From positions 1 to 34,186 of IMG/VR virus record IMGVR_UViG_3300021960_000270: a stretch of DNA of 34,186 nucleotides. One strand, written 5' to 3'. Positions 5,522 to 13,002 of this stretch are shown here, piece by piece. The stretch is from a virus. The notes under the pieces are model-generated. The model was not told where the DNA came from. It saw only the letters and a list, made by a program, of their open reading frames with translations, and searched no databases. The position numbers and the translations under genes were made by a program. Within the stretch, counting starts at the first letter, position 1. Every line of letters starts with the position of its first letter.

Positions 5522-8026
5522 ATGGCTAAACTTTCTTTAACAACTATTACAAGTCGATATGCTAGCGTAGACGCCCTAAATGCCAACTTTGAGGCTATTG
5601 AGGAGGCGCTAGAGAACACGTTATCCCGCGATGGCACGGCGCCGAACGTGCTGGAAGCAGACATTGACGTAAATGGTAACAGAATTCTCAACCTACCCAC
5701 TCCTTCTACGTCGGGAGAGCCGATAAACCTCGGGTGGGCTGTCGCCAACTACCCAGATTTTCAAACTGTGGCTGGGTTGGCTACAGAAATTGAGGCTTTA
5801 GGTGACATTGTTACACAAATTATTGAAGTTTATAACAAACGCAACAGCATCACTACGGTTGGTAATAACATTGGTGCGGTAATAAATGTTGGAGACAACA
5901 TTAGTAACGTAGTTACAACTTCAGCATACATTAATCCAATAATTACTGTTAGTAATAATGTATCTTCTATACAAACAGTTAAAAACAACATAAATAGTGT
6001 CAACACTGTAGCAGGTGCTATTAGTAACGTTAACACGGTGGCTGGCTCCATTGCCAGTGTAAACACGGTGAGTGGCATTTCCTCTGATGTAACGGCTGTA
6101 GCTTTGATAAACGGGGATGTCACTACGGTATCTGGCATCTCTGCTGATGTGACAACGGTTGCTGCTGATGGCACAGACATTGGTACGGTGGCTACTAACA
6201 TTGCAAATGTCAATACAGTGGCAGGTATTTCTGGAAACGTTACAACGGTAGCAGGAGACACAGCCAACATTGGCACAGTTGCAGGAAACATTGCTGACGT
6301 AAACACTGTTGCTGGCATTTCTACAGATGTTTCTGATGTAGCTGGCATTAGTACTAATGTAACAACTGTAGCTGGTATTCAAAGTGATGTGTCTACTGTA
6401 GCAGCTAATAACGTTAACGTTTCTACTGTTGCTGCTAACATTGTGGATGTCAATGCTTTTGCTGACACCTACTTTATTTCCGCAACTGCCCCGTCTTCTC
6501 CCACTACAGGTGATTTGTGGTACGACACTAGTGTGTCATCTATGAAAGTGTACAACGGAACTACTTGGAGTGTATTAAATGTTACTGATTCTATTAATGA
6601 CCTGTCAGATGTAGATACCACTACTACTGCGCCTACAGCAGGGCAAGCGTTAGTGTGGGATAGCGGTACATCTCAATGGGAACCCGGAGATGTTACATTT
6701 GAGCCGTATGTCGCACAAAATACATATGTAGGAGAGGACGCATTAGCTTCTTTAACTACAGGAAACTATAACACTGCTTTCGGAAATGAGGCATTAACTG
6801 CTTTGACTACAAGCGGTTTTAATGTTGGTGTAGGTGCGCGTGCTGCTAGATATTTAATAGGAGACTATTGCACTGCGGTTGGCTATCTTGCGTTGTCAGG
6901 AAGTATTGGAAGCAATACAGGAGACCACAATACAGCTATAGGTTATCAGGCATTAGTTGACAATAGTACACCAAGTTACAATACTGGTGTAGGAAGTTAT
7001 GCTGGTCGTTACAACCAAACAGGTACTTATAACACATCTGTAGGCTATTCTACTAATAATAATTTTTATAATACAGCTACCTCTTACAACACCGCTTTGG
7101 GATATACCGCTGGCAATAGTAACCGAAATGGCTCTTATAACATATTTATAGGATACAACGCCAATAATTATTATACCAATAGTAGTGATAATGTTGTTAT
7201 AGGGCAGTATGCAAGAGGACAACATCAAGGAGGTGTTGTTATAGGTAATTATGCGTGTTACAACCAAACAGGACAATGGTATAACACTGTTATTGGCGTA
7301 AACGCAGGGAGAAATGGAAATGGACAATTTTGTACGGCTATTGGTAGACTCGCTAACTACAACCTTTTCGGCTATTATAACACAGCAGTAGGAGATACTG
7401 CTTTATATTCGCTATCAAATTCAAGTTTTAATACAGCAATAGGTACTAATTCACTTAAACTTGCAACTAGTGGTGAATATAATTGTGCTGTAGGTTATGA
7501 TTCTGCGCGTTCCATAACTACAGGAAACTATAATACAAGCTTAGGCACTTATGCTGGGTACTCATCAACTACAGGAAGCTATAATGTAACCATAGGGTAT
7601 AATTCAACTACAAGTAGTACTACTTCTAGCTATCAATTTACATTAGGCAACACTAACATTACTAATTTGCGTTGTAATGATACAACTATTAGTAGCTTGT
7701 CTGATGAACGTGATAAAACAAACATTCAAGACATCACTTGGGGCTTAGACTTTATTAACGATGTACGTCCTGTCTCGTTCCAGTGGAATCGCCGCGATGG
7801 CTCTATGGGCGACACCAAACAAGTTGGTTTTATTGCCCAAGAACTGTATGATGTAGAACTAGAGCATAGCAGTACGCAACACACTAAGATGGTATTGTGG
7901 GATAACCCCGACCGTCTTGAAGCTGCGCCTATGCGGATGTTCCCTATTTTAGTAAAAGCAGTGCAAGAATTGTCTGCTCAAGTTGAAACATTAAAAGCTG
8001 AAATTGCCACTTTAAAAGGAGAATGA
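5522..8026 (+). CDS. Tail fibre/spike with C-terminal S74 intramolecular chaperone
   Basis: An 834-residue receptor-binding protein, first gene of the rightward arm. Residues 1-75 form a virion-anchoring head typical of phage fibres (MAKLSLTTITSRYASVDALN). Residues ~110-313 are repeats of an 11-residue unit like VNTVAGISTDV, a fibrous shaft. Residues ~323-345 hold a PxxPTTGDLWYDT segment common in fibres. Residues ~402-710 are NTAxGxxAL repeats, likely a beta-solenoid. Residues ~724-834 are the peptidase S74 chaperone with the Ser-Lys dyad in SDERDK (S727, K732), which trims itself off after trimer assembly and ends in a coiled coil. AAGGGA is 5 bases before the ATG, and an ECF-like promoter is ~30 bases upstream of that. 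Host range would be set by the repeat region. Confidence 0.92.
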   Translation: MAKLSLTTITSRYASVDALNANFEAIEEALENTLSRDGTAPNVLEADIDVNGNRILNLPTPSTSGEPINLGWAVANYPDFQTVAGLATEIEALGDIVTQIIEVYNKRNSITTVGNNIGAVINVGDNISNVVTTSAYINPIITVSNNVSSIQTVKNNINSVNTVAGAISNVNTVAGSIASVNTVSGISSDVTAVALINGDVTTVSGISADVTTVAADGTDIGTVATNIANVNTVAGISGNVTTVAGDTANIGTVAGNIADVNTVAGISTDVSDVAGISTNVTTVAGIQSDVSTVAANNVNVSTVAANIVDVNAFADTYFISATAPSSPTTGDLWYDTSVSSMKVYNGTTWSVLNVTDSINDLSDVDTTTTAPTAGQALVWDSGTSQWEPGDVTFEPYVAQNTYVGEDALASLTTGNYNTAFGNEALTALTTSGFNVGVGARAARYLIGDYCTAVGYLALSGSIGSNTGDHNTAIGYQALVDNSTPSYNTGVGSYAGRYNQTGTYNTSVGYSTNNNFYNTATSYNTALGYTAGNSNRNGSYNIFIGYNANNYYTNSSDNVVIGQYARGQHQGGVVIGNYACYNQTGQWYNTVIGVNAGRNGNGQFCTAIGRLANYNLFGYYNTAVGDTALYSLSNSSFNTAIGTNSLKLATSGEYNCAVGYDSARSITTGNYNTSLGTYAGYSSTTGSYNVTIGYNSTTSSTTSSYQFTLGNTNITNLRCNDTTISSLSDERDKTNIQDITWGLDFINDVRPVSFQWNRRDGSMGDTKQVGFIAQELYDVELEHSSTQHTKMVLWDNPDRLEAAPMRMFPILVKAVQELSAQVETLKAEIATLKGE

Positions 8027-8027
8027 A

Positions 8028-8276
8028 ATGGCTGTAAACGAACTCAACCGCGATTTTTTGCGGCTACTACATATGTGTGATGCAATTGAAGATATTATTG
8101 CTGGGACTAAACTACGTGAAGTAGATGTACCCGAGCGGCGCATGAATGTAGGTGGTATAGTAATGCATCTTGAATCTGAAATGCTTGATGACAAGTGGGT
8201 AGAAGCAGGTAAAGATGTCACTCGGATTAATGAAGTAATTGCTACTGGCAGGGCTTATTGGAAAAGCACTGATTAA
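8028..8276 (+). CDS. Conserved small phage protein, 82 aa
   Basis: The product starts MAVNELNRDFLRLLHMCDAI and is soluble and mixed charge, with no motif I can name. Small proteins like this often follow the fibre gene in podoviruses. AAAAGGAG lies within the end of the fibre gene and the start is 1 base after the fibre stop, so the two are co-translated. Function unknown; a fibre-assembly role is only a positional guess. Confidence 0.75.
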   Translation: MAVNELNRDFLRLLHMCDAIEDIIAGTKLREVDVPERRMNVGGIVMHLESEMLDDKWVEAGKDVTRINEVIATGRAYWKSTD

Positions 8277-8278
8277 TC

Positions 8279-8470
8279 ATGCCGGGAGACGTGCAACTTT
8301 CGGATGCTCAAATTGACGCCATTGCTGAGAAAGCAGCAGAAAAAGCGTTTAATAAAATATATGCTGAAGTAGGTAAGTCTGTGCTAACTAAGCTAGCATG
8401 GCTTACTGGTGCGGCTGTAATTGGTCTGTTTATTTGGCTAGGAGGTAATGGCAGTTTGCCGAAAGGATAG
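8279..8470 (+). CDS. Small membrane protein, 63 aa
   Basis: An amphipathic helical N-terminus (VQLSDAQIDAIAEKAAEKAF) is followed by one transmembrane span at about residues 38-55 (LAWLTGAAVIGLFIWLGG). Similar single-span proteins are common near phage fibre and lysis genes and are sometimes listed as holin-like, but a better holin candidate lies at 10023-10433. The start is 2 bases after the previous stop; the ribosome site is weak, which suggests coupling. Confidence 0.7.
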   Translation: MPGDVQLSDAQIDAIAEKAAEKAFNKIYAEVGKSVLTKLAWLTGAAVIGLFIWLGGNGSLPKG

Positions 8471-8473
8471 AAA

Positions 8474-8953
8474 ATGATTGACCCAGTAAGTGCCTTTGCT
8501 ATGGCGTCTATGGCGTTTAAAGGCATAAAAAAAGCAGTGGAGGTGGGTCGTGAACTAGAAGATATAGCGGGATTTTTTGGAAAATATTTTCAAGGAGTAA
8601 GTGACGTAAACAAAGCAGCCGAAGAAGCTGCTAATCCTCCGCTATTTAAAAAAGTGTTTGCGTCTGGCTCTGTGGAAGAAGAAGCAATGAACGCTCTTGT
8701 CCACAAAAAGAAAATCGAAGAAATGGAACGCCAAATCAGAGAAATGATTACTCTGCGATATGGCGTTGAAGCGTATAAAGAAATGATGCAGATGCGTAGG
8801 CAAATACGCGAACAACGTGAACGCACTATCTATAGACAAGCAGCAAGAAGGAAAAATTTTTTATGGAATACTATTTACATTGGGTTAATATCAATTCTTC
8901 TTGGTTGTCTGTGGTGGTTGCTAGTTTTCCTCGTTAATTACAAAGGAGCCTAA
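8474..8953 (+). CDS. Conserved phage protein with C-terminal membrane span, 159 aa
   Basis: The N-terminus (MIDPVSAFAMASMAFKGIKK) is weakly hydrophobic. Residues 70-130 are a highly charged helix rich in Lys, Glu, Arg and Met, probably coiled-coil. Residues ~133-154 are a transmembrane span. I know this arrangement from several marine T7-like and T4-like phages, where it remains of unknown function. It lies in a cluster of small membrane and basic proteins between fibre and terminase. A role at the host membrane, or as an accessory lysis factor, is possible but not shown. Confidence 0.75.
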   Translation: MIDPVSAFAMASMAFKGIKKAVEVGRELEDIAGFFGKYFQGVSDVNKAAEEAANPPLFKKVFASGSVEEEAMNALVHKKKIEEMERQIREMITLRYGVEAYKEMMQMRRQIREQRERTIYRQAARRKNFLWNTIYIGLISILLGCLWWLLVFLVNYKGA

Positions 8954-8954
8954 A

Positions 8955-9080
8955 ATGCCAGAACTAAAAGGTAAAAAATATCCATACACTGCTAAAGGCA
9001 AGAAAAAGTACGAAGAAGATAAGAAAAAAGAACAAATGAAAAAAATGACGCAAAAGAAAAATGCGACTCGCCGTAGTTGA
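8955..9080 (+). CDS. Small lysine-rich protein, 41 aa
   Basis: The frame reads MPELKGKKYPYTAKGKKKYE and continues with Lys/Met-rich sequence to ATRRS; about 40% of residues are basic. The start follows AAAGGAGCCTAAA and the previous stop by one base. Tiny basic proteins of this 'K-YPYT-GK' type are common in phages and may bind nucleic acid. It overlaps the next gene by 20 bases. Confidence 0.65.
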   Translation: MPELKGKKYPYTAKGKKKYEEDKKKEQMKKMTQKKNATRRS

Positions 9081-9303
9081 ATGGGAAGATGCTTGTGAGA
9101 TTGATAACACGCCTTGGGAATTTGAGCCAGAGGAGCATACGTATACTCCGTACATTGTTACGCAGGTCGGTTATGTCTGTTATGACGGGCCGGAAGGAAT
9201 TATACTTACATCGGCACATGGTAGTGGGCAGCTTGCTCGGCGTAACCAAATCCCGCGAGGAATGATTCGTAACACAACATATTTGGATACTTATGACGGA
9301 TAA
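9061..9303 (+). CDS. Conserved small phage protein, 80 aa
   Basis: The product starts MRLAVVEWEDACEIDNTPWE, with a central YVCYDGPEGIILTSAHG and QIPRGMI near the end, a compact beta-rich pattern I associate with a conserved but uncharacterised phage family. The start lies inside the end of the 41-aa gene and the end overlaps the small terminase by 11 bases. A second overlapping frame in this stretch looks like a shadow. Confidence 0.65.
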   Translation: MRLAVVEWEDACEIDNTPWEFEPEEHTYTPYIVTQVGYVCYDGPEGIILTSAHGSGQLARRNQIPRGMIRNTTYLDTYDG

Positions 9304-9766
9304 AAGTAAATATTTGGACGCTAAAGGTAAACGAGTAATTCTTGGGCTGTTTAAAGAATTTGCTCGTCCTGATGTAAAATTTAAACCTGTATATACTATA
9401 CAGGAGTGGCACGATGTATTTATGGATTGTCGTGACCCATCCGAATACTCTGCTGCTATGATGTTACTTGGTGATTGGGAGCACTGGCTTGAAGTGCGTA
9501 ATCACCCTATGATTAAACAACATGTAGATAAATGGCATAAAGAACTTGAAATTAAATTACGCTCCGAAGCTATTGCCCAAATGCGGTCACATGCTAAACA
9601 ACAAGGAGGCACGGCTGCAGCTAAATGGCTAGCCGAAAAAGGATATGAGCAAGATAAAAAAACAGTGGGAAGACCTAGAAAAGAAATCGAACCTGAAGCA
9701 CCACATACAAAACGCATTGCAGGCGACATGGCTCGTCTGGGCATTGTTGTAGGAGGTAAAGTATAA
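9293..9766 (+). CDS. terS: Probable terminase small subunit
   Basis: A 157-residue helical protein. Residues ~50-105 contain LLGDWEHWLEVRNHPMI and a charged helix. Residues 105-135 hold AAAKWLAEKGYEQ followed by VGRPRKEIEPEA, a pattern typical of small terminase subunits in marine T7-like phages, which recognise the packaging site and load the large subunit. Context agrees: an HNH nuclease follows with a one-base overlap, and the large terminase is 1.7 kb downstream in the same operon. No experimental signature can be read, so the call rests on pattern and position. Confidence 0.68.
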   Translation: MTDKSKYLDAKGKRVILGLFKEFARPDVKFKPVYTIQEWHDVFMDCRDPSEYSAAMMLLGDWEHWLEVRNHPMIKQHVDKWHKELEIKLRSEAIAQMRSHAKQQGGTAAAKWLAEKGYEQDKKTVGRPRKEIEPEAPHTKRIAGDMARLGIVVGGKV

Positions 9767-10026
9767 TGCCTTACATGACTAATGGTAAACGTGACTACGA
9801 TAAACAAAAACCTAATGATGATAAGAATATGAAAAACCGTGCCAAGCGTAATGCAGCACGCCGTAAACTTATGCGTGAAGGTGCTGTAGCTAAAGGCGAT
9901 GGTAAAGATGTAGACCACAAACGCGCACTCAGCAAAGGGGGCGGTAATGAACGAAAAAATCTTCGTGTTATTAGTCGGTCTAACAACCGTAGTTTTAAGC
10001 GCACTAAGTCTGGGAGAATGGCATGA
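9766..10026 (+). CDS. Small HNH endonuclease
   Basis: An 86-residue protein with a basic N-terminus and an HNH core: VDHKRALSKGG at 49-59 (H51), N61, NLRVISRSNN at 65-74. HNH nucleases next to terminase genes assist DNA cleavage during packaging in many phages, and this one sits between the small terminase and the lysis genes. Its ATG overlaps the previous stop by one base (TAATG) and its TGA overlaps the holin start (ATGA). A free-standing homing nuclease is the alternative, but the tight coupling favours a packaging role. Confidence 0.82.
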   Translation: MPYMTNGKRDYDKQKPNDDKNMKNRAKRNAARRKLMREGAVAKGDGKDVDHKRALSKGGGNERKNLRVISRSNNRSFKRTKSGRMA

Positions 10027-10433
10027 TAGCCTTGCCAGCATTATTAGACCTTGGCAGTAAACTTGTAGACAAGCTTATTCCTGACCCAGAAGCTAAGGCT
10101 AAAGCACAGCTAGAACTTACTACTATGGCTCAAAAGGGTGAGCTAGCTAAAATGGCTAACGAAACAGAGTTGTACAAGTCGGAACAAAACAACTTGTCGC
10201 AGCGCCACACGGCAGACATGGGAAGCGATTCTTGGTTGTCTAAAAACATACGCCCATTGACGCTTATAGCCATTCTAACGGGTTATTTTGTGTTTGCCCT
10301 TATGTCTGCCTTTGACCTTGATACAAATGCTGCATACGTCGAATTATTGGGTCAGTGGGGCATGCTGATTATGAGCTTCTACTTTGGGGGTCGTACACTA
10401 GAAAAGATTATTGACTTAAGGAAAAAACTATGA
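10023..10433 (+). CDS. Holin, GTA_holin_3TM-like
   Basis: A 136-residue protein with an amphipathic N-terminal helix (residues 1-20), a charged Lys/Glu/Ala-rich helix (23-62) and two clear transmembrane spans (~78-97 and ~104-122), ending in a basic tail. The DSWLSKNIRPLTL segment before the first span is characteristic of the 3-TM holins of gene transfer agents and related phages. It would form membrane lesions that release the endolysin. The endolysin is the next gene and overlaps by ATGA, which strongly supports the lysis call. Confidence 0.82.
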   Translation: MIALPALLDLGSKLVDKLIPDPEAKAKAQLELTTMAQKGELAKMANETELYKSEQNNLSQRHTADMGSDSWLSKNIRPLTLIAILTGYFVFALMSAFDLDTNAAYVELLGQWGMLIMSFYFGGRTLEKIIDLRKKL

Positions 10434-10879
10434 CCTTTCGACTTTCTAAACGGTCACACGAAAGACTTATTGGCGTTAATAAAGACTTAGTACAAGTTGT
10501 TAATCTTGCAATTGGTAAGTCTAAAGTTGACTTCGGTGTATCAGAAGGTTTACGTTCTGTAGAAAGACAAAAGGAACTTGTAGAGCAAGGTGCAAGTCAA
10601 ACAATGAAAAGCATGCACATTACAGGTAGAGCTGTTGATTTGGTAGCCTACATTGGCCCTAAAGTTTGTTGGGAACTTAATGTGTACGATGATGTAGCGG
10701 AAGCTATGCGAGAAGCAGCTCGTGAGCTACAAGTGCCTGTACGTTGGGGTGCTGCATGGAATATTGATGACATTACAAAATGGGAAGGCACAATGGAAGA
10801 AGCCATGAACCATTACATTGACACACGCCGCAAGGAAGGACGGAGGCCATTTATTGATGCGCCACACTTTGAAATATGA
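10430..10879 (+). CDS. Endolysin, M15-type L-alanyl-D-glutamate peptidase
   Basis: A 149-residue enzyme with the zinc-site pattern of family M15C: H63 and D70 in SMHITGRAVDL and H146 in DAPHFEI at the C-terminus. It would cut the peptide stems of peptidoglycan. There is no signal peptide, so export should depend on the holin encoded immediately upstream (ATGA overlap). Its stop overlaps the ATG of the 57-aa secreted protein. The length matches single-domain phage peptidases. Confidence 0.9.
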   Translation: MTFRLSKRSHERLIGVNKDLVQVVNLAIGKSKVDFGVSEGLRSVERQKELVEQGASQTMKSMHITGRAVDLVAYIGPKVCWELNVYDDVAEAMREAARELQVPVRWGAAWNIDDITKWEGTMEEAMNHYIDTRRKEGRRPFIDAPHFEI

Positions 10880-11049
10880 AATTTATTATTATTTTATTCA
10901 CGTTCCTTTCTCCGGGTGTTTTGCAAGTACAAGGAGAAAAAACAGTAGAAACTATGCAGGAATGTGTAGAAGAGGCATATAAAATTAACACTGATGGTAA
11001 TGTCCCTTTTAACGCTGCCTGTGTTCCAGCAAAAGGAGGCATGATATGA
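10876..11049 (+). CDS. 57-aa secreted protein in the lysis cassette, possible spanin-like
   Basis: The frame begins MKFIIILFTFLSPGVLQVQG, a signal peptide or N-terminal anchor. A short periplasmic part carries two cysteines (C30 and C49) that could form a disulfide. The start overlaps the endolysin stop (ATGA) and the stop overlaps the next start (ATGA), so it is embedded in the operon. There is no lipobox cysteine after the signal, so it is not a typical Rz1 lipoprotein. A lysis accessory role (outer-membrane step or endolysin control) is inferred from position only. Confidence 0.65.
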   Translation: MKFIIILFTFLSPGVLQVQGEKTVETMQECVEEAYKINTDGNVPFNAACVPAKGGMI

Positions 11050-11333
11050 GCGAACGCGACCCACGATTAAAACGCGCAGGAGTGTCTGGATTTAACAAAC
11101 CAAAGCGTACTCCTAACCATCCTAAAAAGTCACACGTTGTTGTAGCTAAAGAAGGTGACAAAGTTAAAACTATTCGTTTTGGTGAACAAGGCGCTTCTAC
11201 TGCAGGTAAACCTAAAGCTGGTGAATCTGAACGTATGAAAAACAAACGCGCTAGTTTTAAAGCACGGCATGGGCGTAACATTGCTAAAGGCAAAATGTCA
11301 GCAGCTTATTGGGCTGACAAGGTGAAATGGTAA
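11046..11333 (+). CDS. Conserved basic phage protein, 95 aa (DUF6321-like)
   Basis: A lysine/arginine-rich protein with the segments IRFGEQGASTAGKPKAGES, ARHGRNIAKGKMS and a C-terminal AAYWADKVKW, which I recognise as a widespread phage family of unknown function often next to terminase or capsid genes. It starts inside the previous stop (ATGA) and its TAA shares a base with the next ATG. A DNA-binding or packaging role is plausible from charge and position. Confidence 0.78.
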   Translation: MSERDPRLKRAGVSGFNKPKRTPNHPKKSHVVVAKEGDKVKTIRFGEQGASTAGKPKAGESERMKNKRASFKARHGRNIAKGKMSAAYWADKVKW

Positions 11334-11479
11334 TGAAACCCGGTTTATATGCAAATATTCATGCAAAACGTAAACGCATTAAAGAAGGCAGTAAAGAAAA
11401 AATGCGTAAGCCTGGAAGCAAAGGTGCTCCTACTGCTAAAGCATTTAAAGATTCTAAAAAAACAGCAAAAAGGAAATAA
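11333..11479 (+). CDS. Conserved tiny basic protein, 48 aa
   Basis: The frame reads MKPGLYANIHAKRKRIKEGS and continues EKMRKPGSKGAPTAKAF to a Lys-rich end. This 'GLYANIHAKR-RIK-GS-EKMRKPGSKGAPTA' pattern is very common in phages and is normally found close to structural genes; function unknown. The start shares an A with the previous stop, and its end provides the AAGGA ribosome site for the large terminase. Confidence 0.75.
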   Translation: MKPGLYANIHAKRKRIKEGSKEKMRKPGSKGAPTAKAFKDSKKTAKRK

Positions 11480-11481
11480 GC

Positions 11482-13002
11482 TTGAGCGATAAAGACCTAA
11501 TCAAACAAGCAGCAGAAGCCGACCTACTTACATTTATTAGGTTAGTAGCACCCCACAGGGTGCTTGGCGCTATTCATGAAGAACTATGCTACTGGTGGCA
11601 GCGTGATGATGCTAAAGATAACCAGCTTGTGTTGTTGCCTCGTGACCATCAAAAAAGCGCGATGATTGCATATCGGGTAGCGTGGTGGATTACTCGTCAT
11701 CCAGAAACTACTGTATTGTATGTATCTGCGACAGCTAACCTTGCTGAAAAGCAATTGAAAAGTATTAAAGATATATTAACAAGTGACATCTATAGATTTT
11801 ATTGGCCTGAGATGGTAAACGAACTAGAAGGTAAACGTGAACGTTGGGCAGTAGATGAAATATCAGTAGACCATCCTAAACGTAAAGAAGAAGGTGTGCG
11901 TGACGCCACTGTTAAAGCTGCAGGTATTACGGCTAACGTCACAGGGCTGCATTGTAATGTAGCAGTGCTAGATGATGTAGTAGTTCCTGACAATGCGTAT
12001 ACGAATACAGGGCGAGAACAAGTAAGGGCATTTTACTCTCAGTTGTCCTCTATTGAATCTACAGGTGCAAAAGAATGGGCTGTAGGTACACGTTATCATC
12101 CGGGTGACCTATATAAAGATATGATGGACATGACGGAAATCTACTTTGACGATGATACAGATGAGGAGACAGAAGAACATGTTTATGAAACTTTTGAAAG
12201 AACAGTTGAAACTAATGGTGAGTTCCTTTGGCCTAAACAGCGTAGAGCTGATGGGAAGGCATTTGGTTTTGACGCTAAAGAGTTGGCTAGAAAAAAAGCG
12301 AAATACCTAGATGTAACACAATTTTATGCACAATACTACAATAATCCTAATGCTGTAGAAACTCAGCTTATTGACAAAAGCAGATTTTTATATTATAATA
12401 AGGAACAGGTTGACAATATTAGCGGAGCGTGGTATATTGGTGATAGTATGTTAAGTGTGTATGCTTCTATGGACTTTGCATATTCTGTCAGCAATACTGC
12501 TGACTATACTGTTATAGCTGTTATTGGAGTAGATGAAGATAATAATTATTATATATTAGATATTGATAGATTTAAAACTAATAAAATATCTGTTATGTAT
12601 GATAGAGCAGAAGCAGTATATCGTAAGTGGAAATTTAAACGACTACGTTGTGAAGTGGTTGCAGCACAGCGACTTATTGTACAACAGTTTAAAGAGTATA
12701 TGCGTGGACAGCAAATTGCATTTAGTATTGATGAATACAATCCTCCACGTAACATGAGCAAAGCGGAGCGTATCGCAGCTATTCTTGAGCCTCGGTACAG
12801 CAATGGGCAGATTTGGCACTACAAAGGAGGTAACTGCCAAATTTTGGAAGAAGAACTTATTTTGAACAATCCTGAACACGATGACGTTAAAGATGCTGTA
12901 GCAGCTTGTATAGAGATTTGTAAAGCACCTATGACTCGTATGTGGAGTAGGAAATCGAATGTAATTCCTTTTAATTCTAGATTTGGTGGTGTAGCACTAT
13001 GA
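11482..13002 (+). CDS. terL: Terminase large subunit
   Basis: A 506-residue packaging motor. The N-terminal ATPase has a degenerate Walker A, PRDHQKS (53-59), and a Walker B, VAVLDDV (160-166), with D164/D165 in place of the usual DE. The C-terminal RNase H-like nuclease shows D331 in ASMDFAYS and D467, D468 and D471 in EHDDVKDAV. It translocates DNA through the portal, encoded next with a 4-base overlap. The start is TTG: AAGGA lies 7 bases upstream inside the end of the previous gene, and no better ATG is present near the N-terminus. The degenerate Walker A is common in podovirus terminases. Confidence 0.93.
   Translation: MSDKDLIKQAAEADLLTFIRLVAPHRVLGAIHEELCYWWQRDDAKDNQLVLLPRDHQKSAMIAYRVAWWITRHPETTVLYVSATANLAEKQLKSIKDILTSDIYRFYWPEMVNELEGKRERWAVDEISVDHPKRKEEGVRDATVKAAGITANVTGLHCNVAVLDDVVVPDNAYTNTGREQVRAFYSQLSSIESTGAKEWAVGTRYHPGDLYKDMMDMTEIYFDDDTDEETEEHVYETFERTVETNGEFLWPKQRRADGKAFGFDAKELARKKAKYLDVTQFYAQYYNNPNAVETQLIDKSRFLYYNKEQVDNISGAWYIGDSMLSVYASMDFAYSVSNTADYTVIAVIGVDEDNNYYILDIDRFKTNKISVMYDRAEAVYRKWKFKRLRCEVVAAQRLIVQQFKEYMRGQQIAFSIDEYNPPRNMSKAERIAAILEPRYSNGQIWHYKGGNCQILEEELILNNPEHDDVKDAVAACIEICKAPMTRMWSRKSNVIPFNSRFGGVAL

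Noticed and set aside
5830-6382. Two minus-strand frames with repetitive products opposite the fibre repeats
   Set aside because: They mirror the VNTVAG coding repeats; the periodicity belongs to the plus-strand protein.
5870-6470. Repeated DNA that could be mistaken for a CRISPR array
   Set aside because: The repeats are imperfect, about 33 bp (11 codons), in frame, without unique spacers; they encode the fibre shaft.
9077-9265. 62-codon plus-strand frame overlapping the 80-aa conserved protein
   Set aside because: The 80-aa frame has the natural-looking protein and chains with its neighbours; the other is a shadow.
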